Numbered from the stretch's first letter, positions 17,061 to 26,895 are shown. The stretch: 64,000 bases of DNA from Paenibacillus tuaregi (GCF_900086655.1 NZ_LT575476.1:1200243-1264242), one strand, 5' to 3'. Numbers and translations: made by a program. Notes: generated by a model not told the origin, from the letters alone.

Positions 17061-17663
17061 TCAATCCTTGGCTGCGATTGTTTTCTCAGACGGACCAGCC
17101 GGGGACTGGTCTGTTCCAAGCATCATATCCAGCGCCGGATTTGTCACGCCGAAATAATACTTCTCGTCTTTAAAATGATGCAGCAGGTGATATTTCTTCA
17201 TCCATTTTCCCCAGCGGGTCCGCGGCGTAATCGGACGGTGGGAGACATAATGCACCCACTCATAGAGCAGATGGTAGAGAGCTACGCCAACCATCAGCGC
17301 ACTGCCGAGATGAATGCTTTGCAAGGCCAGGCAGAAGATAACCCAGAACAGAAGATGTACAGGCACATTGTATGTATTGGGGGTCAGCATATTTTCGAAA
17401 TCTTGGGGATTCTCATGGTGTTTGTCGTGCCCCTCATGCGCTTTAGGCATCATTTTTGATAACCACCCATGCAGAATGTAGCGGTGGGAGACGTATTCCG
17501 TGATGAAGAAGACCAGCAGCCCTCCAGGCAGGGCAATCCACATCAAGGGACTATACGGTGTGATCACCGTGACAGCAGTATAGACGACAAGCATAAATGA
17601 AATGAACAGTACTCTTGAATCGGTGGCGAACTCTTTAAGGAGCAGCCGTTTCTTACTTTTCAT
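17061..17663 (-). CDS. Fatty acid hydroxylase/sterol desaturase family protein
   Basis: About 200 residues with several membrane segments. It carries the family's histidine clusters for a di-iron centre: HRYILH, HDKHH, HYVSH and HLLHH. Members hydroxylate or desaturate lipid chains at the membrane. The start at 17,663 follows GAGAGGGGAAAC; an upstream ATG 21 codons earlier has no such site. The C-terminal tail after MMLGTDQ is short and hydrophilic. The flanking genes are unrelated, so its substrate cannot be inferred from context. Confidence 0.85.
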   Translation of the reverse strand: MKSKKRLLLKEFATDSRVLFISFMLVVYTAVTVITPYSPLMWIALPGGLLVFFITEYVSHRYILHGWLSKMMPKAHEGHDKHHENPQDFENMLTPNTYNVPVHLLFWVIFCLALQSIHLGSALMVGVALYHLLYEWVHYVSHRPITPRTRWGKWMKKYHLLHHFKDEKYYFGVTNPALDMMLGTDQSPAGPSEKTIAAKD

Positions 17664-17928
17664 ATTTTGTTTCCCCTCTCTCATAATAGAACGAGTCTTA
17701 CATCTCCGTCCCGTAAAAACTTCCATTATCTATAATAAATCACAATAGTTGATTTTTTGTCTACTCGACTAAAGTCCAGTGAGGGCCGTGTTGTTAGACA
17801 AATGGCTTTAATCTCATGCTTACACCCCTACTCCCGGAGTGATAGATTCCCATTTGCGGGTTCTACAGGGTTATGATAGATTAATGATTTTTAAGTAATA
17901 ATAAATTTAATCAGATTAGGAGAGAGGC

Positions 17929-19119
17929 ATGGCTCATAAAAGTAAAGAGAGAATCCCGGAAATTGAACTGCTCCGGGCAATCGCATTTATAGGTGTCGTG
18001 TTCCAGCATGCCGTTGCTCATTATGGCTACCTTCCCGGTGTCCAGCTTGCGGACGGAACATTGCTTGCACTGCTTGTCATTCTGTCCAAGTTCGCGGTCC
18101 CGGTGTTTATCTTCATAACGGGAATGGTCCTGTTCTATAATTATGATGGAGAGCTGGTCTACAGGTCATTTTTGAGTAAAAGACTTAAGGATATCGGGAT
18201 TCCATTTCTAATATGGTCCCTCTTCTATATGGTCCTGAACCATGCTGTGCCCGGTGCAGTGTTTGGCGAAATTCTCGCAGCGGCAGAGCGCCTCGTGACA
18301 GGGAAATCCAGTTATCACCTGTGGTATGTGTTCATGATGATACAGTTCTATTTGCTCTTCCCGCTCTTCCGGCGGATCGTTGTGAAGGGGGCCGGCCGGC
18401 TGCGGCCGGGAACCCGCCCTTATGCTGTAGCTGCAGCTGGAGCTGCCTATCTTGGGCTTATGCCGCTGATTGGCATCATATCCGGAATGTTCACCAAGCT
18501 GGATATTCCGGTGTTTACACCGCTCTTCACCACCTACGCGGACCGGAATGTGCTGTATTATCTATTCTATTTCCTGCTTGGTGCGGCAGCAGGGATGAAC
18601 GTGCCATATTGGCAGCGATGGGTGCGGCGGGGACAAGGCGTTTACTGGCCTGTTTTCATAGGAATGTCCGCTTATTTCTTCTACTACCTGGTTCAGGGGT
18701 TCCAGAAGGATGACGGGATCCAGATCAGTTTTGGCGGAGTCGCCCTGCTGCAGCCGCTGATGGTCATCTATTTGACCAGCTCAATCTTTGTCCTGTACCG
18801 GGTGGCCACAGCCCTGAAGGCGGGAGCCCATCCGATCGTGCTGCGGGTCTTGACCGGGGTCGGTATGCTCTCGTACGGGGCTTATCTCATGCATGCAGGA
18901 GTGCTTCGTCTGGCTTACATCGTTGAAGGCAGTTTGTTTGCAGGGTCCGGTGCTGCGGTTAGAACGTTGGCAGCTGCCGTGTTGTGTCTGGCCATGTGCT
19001 GCATGTTTACATGGGCCCTAGCCCGTCTTCCAATAGGCAAATGGCTTGTGGGTGTGCAGATTGCCCCACGGACTAGGCGGGCTTCTAAGGCCTCGGGCAA
19101 ATCCGGGGCTGCGATGTAA
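17929..19119 (+). CDS. Acyltransferase 3 family integral membrane protein
   Basis: 396 residues with about ten membrane segments. The N-terminus IELLRAIAFIGVVFQHAVAH matches the acyltransferase-3 pattern, whose Arg and His are proposed for catalysis. Such proteins O-acylate sugars, peptidoglycan or other surface polymers. The ATG at 17,929 follows AGGAGAGAGGC. It stands alone between terminator-like regions, so the polymer it modifies is unknown. The C-terminus is basic (RTRRASKASGKSG). Confidence 0.88.
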   Translation: MAHKSKERIPEIELLRAIAFIGVVFQHAVAHYGYLPGVQLADGTLLALLVILSKFAVPVFIFITGMVLFYNYDGELVYRSFLSKRLKDIGIPFLIWSLFYMVLNHAVPGAVFGEILAAAERLVTGKSSYHLWYVFMMIQFYLLFPLFRRIVVKGAGRLRPGTRPYAVAAAGAAYLGLMPLIGIISGMFTKLDIPVFTPLFTTYADRNVLYYLFYFLLGAAAGMNVPYWQRWVRRGQGVYWPVFIGMSAYFFYYLVQGFQKDDGIQISFGGVALLQPLMVIYLTSSIFVLYRVATALKAGAHPIVLRVLTGVGMLSYGAYLMHAGVLRLAYIVEGSLFAGSGAAVRTLAAAVLCLAMCCMFTWALARLPIGKWLVGVQIAPRTRRASKASGKSGAAM

Positions 19120-19259
19120 GCCAGGCTTATCTTATGAAGATCAGTCTGTTCGTGTCTGCACACCCACATCATAATTGGGACAGCAGTTGATTGAGAGTAC
19201 ACAGCGCATAGTAGAGACGTTTTTTGCGTCTGTTCGAACAGCTTCCCGTCCAGCTTGAT

Positions 19260-19289
19260 CTTAAATTAGCGGCGGAGGCCTAATTTAAG
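19260..19289. repeat. Perfect 10-bp inverted repeat
   Basis: CTTAAATTAG at 19,260-19,269 and CTAATTTAAG at 19,280-19,289 form a hairpin with a GC-rich ten-base loop. It lies 15 bases before the terminator, in a 326-base gap that otherwise holds nothing I can support. Confidence 0.5.
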
Positions 19290-19305
19290 CCACCCGTTTG
19301 ATATG

Positions 19306-19331
19306 AAGAGGCCCTTCCGGGGCCTCTTTTT
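19306..19331 (+). terminator. Rho-independent terminator
   Basis: Hairpin AGAGGCCC/GGGGCCTCT followed by TTTTT, about 190 bases past the acyltransferase stop. Confidence 0.75.
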
Positions 19332-19445
19332 CTATACCCGATGGCCTTGTTCCAGCTTGTCAAACATGTCCGCATAATCGTCCAAGTTCCCTCATAGACA
19401 TGTATCAAGATTAGGAAAATTCATATGTGCTAAGGGGATGATACC

Positions 19446-20585
19446 ATGCGTCGAATCACATGGGTGCTTACCATTGTGATAGCTTTCAGCATGCTGCTGG
19501 CCGCTTGCGGAAAGAAGGATTCCGCTGATGTTGTCAAGGACCTGGATCAGGTCGTGACCAAGATGGAGAGTTATGAAGGTTCGGGGACGATGACCCTTCA
19601 CACGGGTGACAAGCCCCAGGAATACCGGGTGGAAGTATGGTATCAGAACCCATCTTATTACCGGATTGCGCTGACGAACGCCCAGAAGGACATCACTCAG
19701 ATCGTTCTGCGCAACGACCAGGGGGTGTACGTCCTTACTCCAAGTCTCGGCAAGAGCTTCCGTTTCCAAAGCGACTGGCCTGAGAATCAGGGGCAGGTGT
19801 ACCTCTATCAGACTCTTGTACGCAGTATCTTGAATGATACATCCCGCCAATTTGTAGCGGATAAGAACAGTTATGTATTTGATGTGGCAGCGAATTATAA
19901 CACCCAGACTCTGGTCCGCCAGAAAATTTGGCTCAGCAAAAAGAATTATGCGCCAGAGCAGGTACAGGTCTCGGATTCCAATGCGAATGTGGTCGTGGAG
20001 GTCAAGTTCGACAAGTTCAAATTTGATGCGGCTTTTGATAAGAAGTCCTTTGATATGCAGCAAAATTTGAATGCTTCAACTCCAAATTCCAAGGGGACGG
20101 TACTCGAAGTGGATGAGAATGGACAGCTTGTGGAGAAGGTGCCTGGCGAGGGACAGAGTGCGGTTAAGGATGGGGAGGCAGCAAAGGATGGGGAAGGAGC
20201 GGATGGGAAGGAAACTTCCAAAGCGCCTGCTCTAGACGAGACATTCGGGGTCATTATGCCAACTTATATGCCTGAAGGCGTCTCGAAGAAAGAAGAGAAG
20301 GTTGTGGAAGGAAGTATGAACAGTGCCGTCCTGCTCCGTTATGACGGAACCTATCAATATACGCTGACCGAAGCGAGAGCTCTTGATAAGGCGGTCTCCC
20401 TGGCAGCTGGGGGCAAAATGGTTGATCTTGGTTTCACAGTAGGCTATTTGACCGGCGCTGACCAGGCGACTCAGACTCTGATTTGGACAGTGGACGGACT
20501 GGAATTTAATCTGACCAGTGATAACCTGCCGGTGAACGAAATGATAAAAGTTGCCGCTTCTATGCAGGAACAATCGGGTAAATAA
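19446..20585 (+). CDS. ydcC: YdcC-like lipoprotein with LolA-type fold
   Basis: A 379-residue lipoprotein: signal peptide with lipobox LAAC (Cys 21). It continues with the pattern of LolA/YdcC proteins (MESYEGSGTMTLHTGDKPQEY, VWYQNPSYYRI), then an acidic linker and a DUF4367-like C-terminal part. In B. subtilis the homologous ydcC is a sporulation-linked gene just upstream of alr, the same order as here. The ATG follows AAGGGGATG. The role is probably at the membrane surface; the precise function is not known. Confidence 0.82.
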   Translation: MRRITWVLTIVIAFSMLLAACGKKDSADVVKDLDQVVTKMESYEGSGTMTLHTGDKPQEYRVEVWYQNPSYYRIALTNAQKDITQIVLRNDQGVYVLTPSLGKSFRFQSDWPENQGQVYLYQTLVRSILNDTSRQFVADKNSYVFDVAANYNTQTLVRQKIWLSKKNYAPEQVQVSDSNANVVVEVKFDKFKFDAAFDKKSFDMQQNLNASTPNSKGTVLEVDENGQLVEKVPGEGQSAVKDGEAAKDGEGADGKETSKAPALDETFGVIMPTYMPEGVSKKEEKVVEGSMNSAVLLRYDGTYQYTLTEARALDKAVSLAAGGKMVDLGFTVGYLTGADQATQTLIWTVDGLEFNLTSDNLPVNEMIKVAASMQEQSGK

Positions 20586-20592
20586 TAGGGGA

Positions 20593-20660
20593 TAGGCGGA
20601 TAACGGCTGCCGGTCGGAGTTTAAGCTCCCTCTTGGCACACCGTCTATCCGCTGTCTTTT
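20593..20660 (+). terminator. Long hairpin terminator after ydcC
   Basis: GGATAGGCGGATA and TATCCGCTGTC form a long-range stem enclosing about 35 bases with a smaller GGAGTTTAAGCTCC hairpin, followed by TTTTTTT. Confidence 0.6.
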
Positions 20661-20821
20661 TTTCTGCCGGACGCGGTATGGCAGGTACATGTTCTCTACA
20701 GGCAGGGCGGATTTATTTGCATAAAAAGGTTTCTCTATCGCAATTGACAGCCACTTCCCGGACCGATAACATTAGTTTATTACAGGAGTGGATTTTTCAA
20801 ACTTTAGAGAAGGTGACCTCA

Positions 20822-22018
20822 TTGCAAGTAAACTATCGACCCACCCGAGCTGAGATTAATTTGGACGCACTCGAGGCCAATTATAAGGCGTTTCGTCAGG
20901 CGCTGCCGGAAGGTATGAAGCTTCTGGCCTGTGTCAAAGCTAATGCTTATGGTCATGGTGCTGTCCAGGTTGCCAAGGAGATGGAGCGCCTGGGCGCCGA
21001 TTATTTGAGTGTGGCGTTTCTGGATGAAGCTTTGGAGCTTCGGCAGGCAGGTGTTCGTATGCCGATTCTGGTGCTTGGATATGTGCCCCCGCACGGAGTG
21101 CGTACTGCTTGGGAGAACGATGTAACAATAACCTTGTTCAGTGATGAAGTGCTGGAGGCCATTCAGGAATTGAGCTCCTCAGGCATCCGGGGCAAGCTGA
21201 AGGTCCACATTAAGGTGGACTCCGGAATGGGGCGGCTTGGACTCCTGCCAGGAGAGAAGCTGATGCAGTTCATCCGCGATACCATGGCCGTTCCGCATGT
21301 CGAAGTGGAGGGCATGTTCACCCACTTTGCAACGGCAGACGAGGAAGATAAGACCTATACACTGGAGCAGTACCGACGTTTTCAGGGCGCATGTGAGGCG
21401 CTGAGGGATCACGGTTATCAAATCCCGATTATACATACGGGTAATAGTGCTGTTGCTGTAGATATGCCGCAGATTTCCTGCGATATGGTTCGTATAGGCA
21501 TTTCGATATACGGACTTTATCCGTCAGCTGAAGTCGGACAGTCGAAGGTGAAGCTCAGCCCGGTATTGACGCTGAAAACTCAGATTGTATTTGTGAAGAC
21601 ACTGCCCGCGCATTCGGGCATCAGTTATGGCATCCGTTACACAACCGTAAGCGAAGAGAGAATAGGCACGCTGCCCATCGGGTATGCGGACGGCTACTCC
21701 CGTATGCTTACAGGCAAAGCGCAGGTTCTAATCCGCGGACGCCGCGTGCCTGTCGTGGGAACGATTTGTATGGACCAGTGTATGGTATCATTGCAGTCTT
21801 TTGCCGGGATGGCAGAGGAAATCCAAGCCGGAGAAGAGGTTGTCCTTATCGGCAGTCAGGGCGGAGAGACCATAGCCGCCGACGAGCTGGCTTCCGCGCT
21901 CGGTACCATTCACTATGAGATCATCTGCATGCTGGCTCATCGCATACCAAGGTTTTACATGCGCTCCGGATCTGTGGAGCTCGTTGTAAATCCGCTGCTT
22001 GAATCAGGACTGAGCTGA
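20822..22018 (+). CDS. alr: Alanine racemase
   Basis: 398 residues, PLP-dependent, making D-alanine for peptidoglycan. The PLP lysine lies in CVKANAYGHGAVQ (Lys 39) and the second catalytic Tyr in SGISYGIRYT. The C-terminal beta domain has IGYADGYSRM and CMDQCMV. I take the TTG at 20,822 as the start, with GAGAAGGTGA upstream. The frame is open 63 codons further, but that part is non-coding in character. The order ydcC-alr-ndoAI-ndoA equals B. subtilis. A second racemase of the VanT type is at 48.9 kb. Confidence 0.93.
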   Translation: MQVNYRPTRAEINLDALEANYKAFRQALPEGMKLLACVKANAYGHGAVQVAKEMERLGADYLSVAFLDEALELRQAGVRMPILVLGYVPPHGVRTAWENDVTITLFSDEVLEAIQELSSSGIRGKLKVHIKVDSGMGRLGLLPGEKLMQFIRDTMAVPHVEVEGMFTHFATADEEDKTYTLEQYRRFQGACEALRDHGYQIPIIHTGNSAVAVDMPQISCDMVRIGISIYGLYPSAEVGQSKVKLSPVLTLKTQIVFVKTLPAHSGISYGIRYTTVSEERIGTLPIGYADGYSRMLTGKAQVLIRGRRVPVVGTICMDQCMVSLQSFAGMAEEIQAGEEVVLIGSQGGETIAADELASALGTIHYEIICMLAHRIPRFYMRSGSVELVVNPLLESGLS

Positions 22019-22249
22019 TTTACGCTCCAAATTTTTTTACCGTTATGAAGGAATTAGGCGAAATCTCCCGAATATAACAAGTATCTGGAAATTGGCAAAT
22101 GCTATGTACGCCATAGTTGTTTTTCGTTTATAATGGAATGCAGCATACTTGATATACAGGGAGCATATATTCCTTTGTATAAATTTCCTCGGATAATGAT
22201 ATACTTGTCCTAGGGAGTAAGGTCGAAAGGTTTGTGGGGGTGTAAGTAA

Positions 22250-22531
22250 TTGGCCAATATGCAGAACACGAAAAGAATCATGATCAGCTTGCCGGATTAT
22301 CTCCTGCAGGAAGTGGATGGCATCGTTGCGCTGGAGAATTCCAACCGCAGTGAACTGATTAGGCAGGCAATGAAGCTCTATTTGAACGAACGGAAGAAGC
22401 GTTACATCCGGGAGTCCATGCAGCGCGGTTATATGGAAATGGCGAAGATTAACCTGACCATGGCCTCTGAAGCGTTTCATGCGGAGGAAGATGCGGACAG
22501 CACTCTGGATCGGCTAGTAAGCGGGGTGTGA
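22250..22531 (+). CDS. ndoAI: Antitoxin EndoAI (ribbon-helix-helix)
   Basis: 93 residues. The N-terminus KRIMISLPDYLLQEVDGIV followed by RSELIRQAMKLYL is a ribbon-helix-helix DNA-binding domain. The C-terminal tail binds and blocks the toxin. The start is a TTG preceded by GGGGGTG. Three bases separate its stop from the toxin's TTG start, typical of coupled toxin-antitoxin translation. The dimer normally also represses its own promoter. Confidence 0.9.
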   Translation: MANMQNTKRIMISLPDYLLQEVDGIVALENSNRSELIRQAMKLYLNERKKRYIRESMQRGYMEMAKINLTMASEAFHAEEDADSTLDRLVSGV

Positions 22532-22534
22532 ACA

Positions 22535-22885
22535 TTGATCGTAAAGCGCGGTGATGTATTTTTTGCCGATCTCTCGCCTGTTGTCGGTTCCGAGCAGGGA
22601 GGGGTAAGACCGGTGCTTATTATCCAGAACGATATTGGGAACCGTTTTAGCCCAACGGCCATTGTTGCTGCCATCACGGCTCAAATTCAAAAAGCAAAGC
22701 TGCCTACGCATGTTGAGATTGATGCAGCTACGCATGGCTTTGACCGGGATTCCGTTATTCTGCTGGAGCAGATACGGACCATTGACAAGCAGAGATTGAC
22801 CGACAAAATCACCCACCTCGATGAAGAAACCATGAAGAAGGTGGATGAGTCACTGCTTATCAGTGTGGGACTGATTGATTTCTAA
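22535..22885 (+). CDS. ndoA: mRNA interferase EndoA (MazF family toxin)
   Basis: 116 residues, the exact usual length. The motifs [20 protein letters not shown] and [17 protein letters not shown] are characteristic of MazF endoribonucleases, which cleave mRNA at a short pentad. The TTG start is as in the B. subtilis gene. It is encoded directly after its antitoxin. Confidence 0.94.
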   Translation: MIVKRGDVFFADLSPVVGSEQGGVRPVLIIQNDIGNRFSPTAIVAAITAQIQKAKLPTHVEIDAATHGFDRDSVILLEQIRTIDKQRLTDKITHLDEETMKKVDESLLISVGLIDF

Positions 22886-22909
22886 ACTTTAACAGATAAT
22901 GATAAGAGG

Positions 22910-22938
22910 TGCGCCAAGGAGACTTAGGCGCATTTTTT
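22910..22938 (+). terminator. Terminator after ndoA
   Basis: Stem TGCGCC/GGCGCA with a TTTTTT run, 25 bases past the ndoA stop. Confidence 0.7.
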
Positions 22939-23040
22939 ATTTGGGTATCAGGTTGCTGGCAATATAGGCTGAAGTTTGTGATAATAAGTTACATATAGGA
23001 AGAGAAAGAGGGATTGGATTTGTCTGAGAAGGGAATTGTG

Positions 23041-25230
23041 ATGGAAGCAGCACCACAGGAGACACTTGCGGAAGAGCAGGAACGCATCGTCAAGCAAATT
23101 GCGAAGGAACTGCAAATTTCCGTCAAACAAATACGCACGACCATAGATTTGCTTGGCGAGGGGAATACGATTCCCTTCATCGCAAGGTACCGGAAGGAAA
23201 TGACCGGGGAACTGGACGAGAACCAGCTTCGGGATATTGAAGAGCGGGCCGCGTACCTTCGGGGGCTTGAGGAGCGCAAGCGTGAAGTGATCCGGATTAT
23301 TGAGGAGCAGGGCAAACTCACGAAGGAGCTGGCATCCGCCATCGAGCAGGCAGCCAAGCTGCAGGAAGTGGAGGACCTGTACCGTCCATATCGGCAAAAG
23401 CGGAAAACCCGCGCAAGCGTAGCCAAGGAGAAAGGGCTTGAGCCACTCGCGGAGTGGCTGCTCTCCCAGCCGAAGAATGGCGATCTGCTTAAGGAAGCTG
23501 CCAATTACATCAATGCGGACAAGGGTGTGGAATCTGCCGAAGAAGCGGCTCAGGGCGCAATGGATATCGTGGCCGAAATGCTGGCGGATGATGCGGCGAT
23601 CCGGGCCTGGGTGCGTCGGTATACGCTGGATCACGGCATGATTGACTCTGTGGCTAAGGATGCGGAGCAGGAATCCGTATATGAAATGTACTACAGCTAC
23701 CGGGAGCTGGCGAAGAAAATGCCGCCGCACCGGATTCTGGCTATCAACCGCGGGGAGCGCGAGAACGTGCTGAAGGTCTCGCTGGACGTTCCGGCTGAAC
23801 CGGTCCACAAGTATATGGCCGGCCAGATTATTAAAGGCTCCTCTCCGGTGGAAGCCTCGCTTCATGCCGTGATTGAGGATGCCTACAAGCGTCTGATCGC
23901 GCCATCTATTGAGCGCGAAGTCAGAGCCGAATTGACCGAGAAGGCCGAGAATCAGGCCATCTCGATCTTCTCCGGCAACCTGCGCAGCCTGCTGCTGCAG
24001 CCGCCGGTGAAGGGCAAGATGGTCCTGGGCGTGGACCCCGCCTACCGGACAGGCTGCAAGCTTGCCGCGATTGATGACACCGGCAAGCTGCTGGAGGTGG
24101 CGGTGACCTATCCGACACCGCCGCACAACAAGAAGCGCGAAGCTGCGGCCAAATTCAATGAGCTGATCGATACCTACGGCATCGAGCTCATTGTAATCGG
24201 CAACGGCACCGCTTCGCGCGAGACCGAGCAGTTCGTCGCCGAGGTTATCGCCGAACGCGGGGACCGGGACCTCGCTTACCTGATCGTCAGCGAGGCCGGA
24301 GCAAGCGTCTACTCCGCATCGAAGCTCGCGGCCGAGGAGTTCCCGGATCTTGACGTCGCCGAGCGCAGCGCGGTCTCGATCGCCCGCAGGCTGCAGGACC
24401 CGCTTGCTGAGCTCGTCAAGATTGACCCTAAGGCGATCGGCGTTGGTCAGTACCAGCATGATGTCTCCCAGAAGCATCTGGAGGAGAGCCTTAAAGCGGT
24501 GGTGGAGTCTGCCGTTAACCATGTTGGCGTGGATGTGAACACAGCCTCGCCGTCCCTGCTGTCCTACGTGTCCGGGGTCAATGCGACCACGGCCAAGAAT
24601 ATTGTGAAGTTCCGGGAGGAGAACGGAAAATTCACCAGCCGCAAGCAGCTTCAGAAGGTGCCGCGGCTTGGGGCGAAGACGTTCGAGCAGTGTGTAGGCT
24701 TCATGCGGATTCCAGGAGGTACTGACCCGCTCGACAGTACACCGATCCACCCGGAATCATACACTGTGGTGAACCGGCTGCTTAAGGAGCTCCAGATTGA
24801 ACCTGGGCAGCTGGGTTCTAAGGAAGCAGCGGCGCGGCTTACCAGTCTTGAGGTCGAGAAGATGGCTGAGAGCCTTGGCGTGGGTGTGCCAACGCTGAAG
24901 GATATTATCGACAGCCTTCAGCGTCCTGGCCGCGATCCCCGCGAGGAGCTGCCCCTGCCGATCTTCCGGACGGACGTCCTGAAGATCGAGGATCTTGCGC
25001 CAGGCATGAAGCTTCAAGGAACGGTGCGCAACGTGATCGACTTCGGAGCTTTTGTGGACATCGGCATCAAGAGTGATGGATTGGTTCACATTTCCCAGCT
25101 GAGCAGCGGGTATGTGAAGCATCCGATGGATGTGGTCTCGGTAGGAGACAACGTCACGGTATGGGTGCTGAATGTGGATGCGAAAAAAGGCCGCGTAGGC
25201 TTGACGATGCGCGACCCTGAGAAGAATTAA
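23041..25230 (+). CDS. tex: Tex-type RNA-binding transcription accessory protein
   Basis: About 729 residues. The N-terminal helical region (NTIPFIARYRKEMTGELDE) is followed by the YqgF/RuvX-like domain (MVLGVDPAYRTGCKLAAID), helix-hairpin-helix repeats (TAKNIVKFREENGKFTSRKQ) and a C-terminal S1 domain (LQGTVRNVIDFGAFVDIGI...). Tex binds RNA and influences transcription and ribosome function. I prefer the ATG at 23,041 behind AGAAGGGA; TTG codons at 23,014 and 23,020 are alternatives behind AGAGGGA. The gene follows ndoA and precedes cmpA and a SprT-like gene, as in Bacillus. Confidence 0.93.
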   Translation: MEAAPQETLAEEQERIVKQIAKELQISVKQIRTTIDLLGEGNTIPFIARYRKEMTGELDENQLRDIEERAAYLRGLEERKREVIRIIEEQGKLTKELASAIEQAAKLQEVEDLYRPYRQKRKTRASVAKEKGLEPLAEWLLSQPKNGDLLKEAANYINADKGVESAEEAAQGAMDIVAEMLADDAAIRAWVRRYTLDHGMIDSVAKDAEQESVYEMYYSYRELAKKMPPHRILAINRGERENVLKVSLDVPAEPVHKYMAGQIIKGSSPVEASLHAVIEDAYKRLIAPSIEREVRAELTEKAENQAISIFSGNLRSLLLQPPVKGKMVLGVDPAYRTGCKLAAIDDTGKLLEVAVTYPTPPHNKKREAAAKFNELIDTYGIELIVIGNGTASRETEQFVAEVIAERGDRDLAYLIVSEAGASVYSASKLAAEEFPDLDVAERSAVSIARRLQDPLAELVKIDPKAIGVGQYQHDVSQKHLEESLKAVVESAVNHVGVDVNTASPSLLSYVSGVNATTAKNIVKFREENGKFTSRKQLQKVPRLGAKTFEQCVGFMRIPGGTDPLDSTPIHPESYTVVNRLLKELQIEPGQLGSKEAAARLTSLEVEKMAESLGVGVPTLKDIIDSLQRPGRDPREELPLPIFRTDVLKIEDLAPGMKLQGTVRNVIDFGAFVDIGIKSDGLVHISQLSSGYVKHPMDVVSVGDNVTVWVLNVDAKKGRVGLTMRDPEKN

Positions 25231-25237
25231 TTAAAAC

Positions 25238-25270
25238 AAGAACGAATCCGCGACCGGGTTCGTTCTTTTT
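25238..25270 (+). terminator. Terminator after tex
   Basis: AAGAACGA/TCGTTCTT stem with TTTTT, seven bases past the stop. Confidence 0.8.
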
Positions 25271-25348
25271 ATATGGATTTTTTTGGAGGAAACGGATACT
25301 ATGGTCCATGTGTGACCATTTTTGAGTTAGGTTGAAGGGGATAATTAC

Positions 25349-25927
25349 ATGCTGAAGAGGGTAGGTTCATGGGTAACGACAGCTGTGCTGATCACAGGTC
25401 TGCTAACAGGCTGTGAGAGTAAGGCGGATAGGCAAGCCGATGAGCTTTACAAGAAGGGAGAGGCGTATTTTACACAGGGGAAATTGGAACAGGCTATTCA
25501 GACGTACGAGCAAGTACTCAAGCTGAAAGAGAGTTCCTTGGTCAGCGGCAGGTTGAAGGAGGCGGAAGCAGAGAAAAAGGCGGTGGATTTGGTCCAAAGT
25601 TTTCAGGATGAGCTTGGCAACATATCGGCACATATCAACAGCGTATCGAGCTCTGATGAGATTATGGAACTTCTAGAACCTATACGAAGCATAACTACAG
25701 AGCTTGATTTGTACGAAACCAACAAGAACACGGAGATAGCAGGGTTTATCAAAGAACTGCAAAGTAACCCGGAATATCAGCTCTTTACTAAGGACTATGT
25801 TAGCGGAGCGACGATCCGACCACTTATATATGAAGATGCAATTATTGTTAATTCCAAAATATTCAGGGTGAAAATCATTGTTGACGATCTGCGGGAACTT
25901 GAGCTGCCGAAGAAGTATACAACGTAA
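25349..25927 (+). CDS. Hypothetical TPR-like lipoprotein
   Basis: 192 residues. Signal peptide ending in the lipobox LTGC (Cys 22), then ADELYKKGEAYFTQGKLEQA and IQTYEQVLKLKESS. This is a tetratricopeptide-like helical hairpin, followed by an unassigned C-terminal part. It is probably anchored on the outer face of the membrane. The ATG follows GAAGGGGATAA. No partner gene is evident. Confidence 0.75.
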   Translation: MLKRVGSWVTTAVLITGLLTGCESKADRQADELYKKGEAYFTQGKLEQAIQTYEQVLKLKESSLVSGRLKEAEAEKKAVDLVQSFQDELGNISAHINSVSSSDEIMELLEPIRSITTELDLYETNKNTEIAGFIKELQSNPEYQLFTKDYVSGATIRPLIYEDAIIVNSKIFRVKIIVDDLRELELPKKYTT

Positions 25928-25956
25928 AAGTTGCTAAGATACATATCTTTGTTAAA

Positions 25957-25991
25957 AGAAGCTGTCCAAGCGGTTGTTGGGGCAGCTTTTC
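25957..25991 (+). terminator. Terminator after the lipoprotein gene
   Basis: AGAAGCTGTCCAA pairs with TTGGGGCAGCTTTTCT across a short loop, ending in T-rich sequence. Confidence 0.6.
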
Positions 25992-26190
25992 TCGTACCCC
26001 CCTATATATCCCCTCTCAATGCCTGAACATAAATTCAGCGTAGGCCCTTGCATTCTCTGAATGAAAATATGATGTGTGTCTGGCCAGTTTCTTATGGATT
26101 ACAGTTTTTTTCTTGGTTCTGTATTCCCCGTAAATACGAAAAGAAGCTATCCGCTGCCCTGAGGGCTTTGGATAGCTTCTGTCTTGATGA

Positions 26191-26325
26191 TCACAGCTGA
26201 CCTGCTTTGGGGTTGTTATCAGAGCGGTTGTAATAGAAGAACCAGCATTCATTCAGCAGCCGGATCTGACGACGGTCCTTTTTGTTAAATGCACGCATGA
26301 TTTGATTGCAGAGCCATTTAGGCAA
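26191..26325 (-). CDS. cmpA: Cortex morphogenetic protein CmpA
   Basis: A 44-residue protein. PKWLCNQIMRAF, then KKDRRQIRLLNECWFFYYNR, match the short CmpA pattern (two helices ending in an aromatic WxFY motif). CmpA tunes cortex assembly during sporulation by promoting SpoIVA degradation with ClpXP. The start is a TTG behind AGGAGGGTGA. Its position between tex and a SprT-like gene is the same as in B. subtilis, which supports the call. The C-terminus (SDNNPKAGQL) is slightly longer than I remember for Bacillus. Confidence 0.8.
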   Translation of the reverse strand: MPKWLCNQIMRAFNKKDRRQIRLLNECWFFYYNRSDNNPKAGQL

Positions 26326-26423
26326 AAGGCTCACCCTCCTGTCGATTCCCTGTTAATATGCTTAGCATATGGGGAAAAGCCCGGAAGTGTGCAGGTCCCA
26401 CCGTATTTTGCGCCGGTTATGAA

Positions 26424-26783
26424 TTATAGAAGCTGTTCGGCTTCCTCCTCATACCATTGCTCAAGCTGAGCCTGAAGCGCACGGATTTCCGTAAGCAGGG
26501 AAATCAGAGGATAGCTGGACTCCTCAATCGCGGAGAAAGCAGCTTCAAGTGCATAAATGTACGCTAAGCCTCCGGTAATGTGATGGGTTTCTTCTAGTAG
26601 GTCGAGCCGGTCACATTCTGCTACAGCTCTAGGAAGTGCGGGAACGCTAGCTGCGGTCAGCTTGGCGATTTCCTTGTGCAATCTGAGGTTCAGCGCGCTG
26701 AGCTGGTAGGCATAATCGGCTGGCATTTCCACGAACTGCAATTCATGATTTAATTGTAAAATGACATATCGCATAGTCGGCAT
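26424..26783 (-). CDS. Hypothetical protein, helical
   Basis: About 119 residues, nearly all helical and acidic toward the C-terminus (ALQAQLEQWYEEEAEQLL), with the N-terminus MPTMRYVILQLNHELQFVEM. No family is recognised. Start at ATG 26,783 with GGAGGGAG upstream; an in-frame TTG at 26,804 is an alternative. It is divergent from the SprT-like gene. Confidence 0.6.
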   Translation of the reverse strand: MPTMRYVILQLNHELQFVEMPADYAYQLSALNLRLHKEIAKLTAASVPALPRAVAECDRLDLLEETHHITGGLAYIYALEAAFSAIEESSYPLISLLTEIRALQAQLEQWYEEEAEQLL

Positions 26784-26895
26784 AGATCGGTGTGCTCCCT
26801 CCAAGTGATTCCTACTTGACAGTGTAGCGTAACAAGAAGTTAAAATTCAAGTGTGCATTGCTGACCTGCCTCAAGGTCCGAAAGGAGAATCCAAG

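Noticed and set aside
26016..26252. 78-codon minus-strand frame overlapping the cmpA region
   Set aside because: cmpA is read in another frame with a strong ribosome site and family motifs; this frame has neither.
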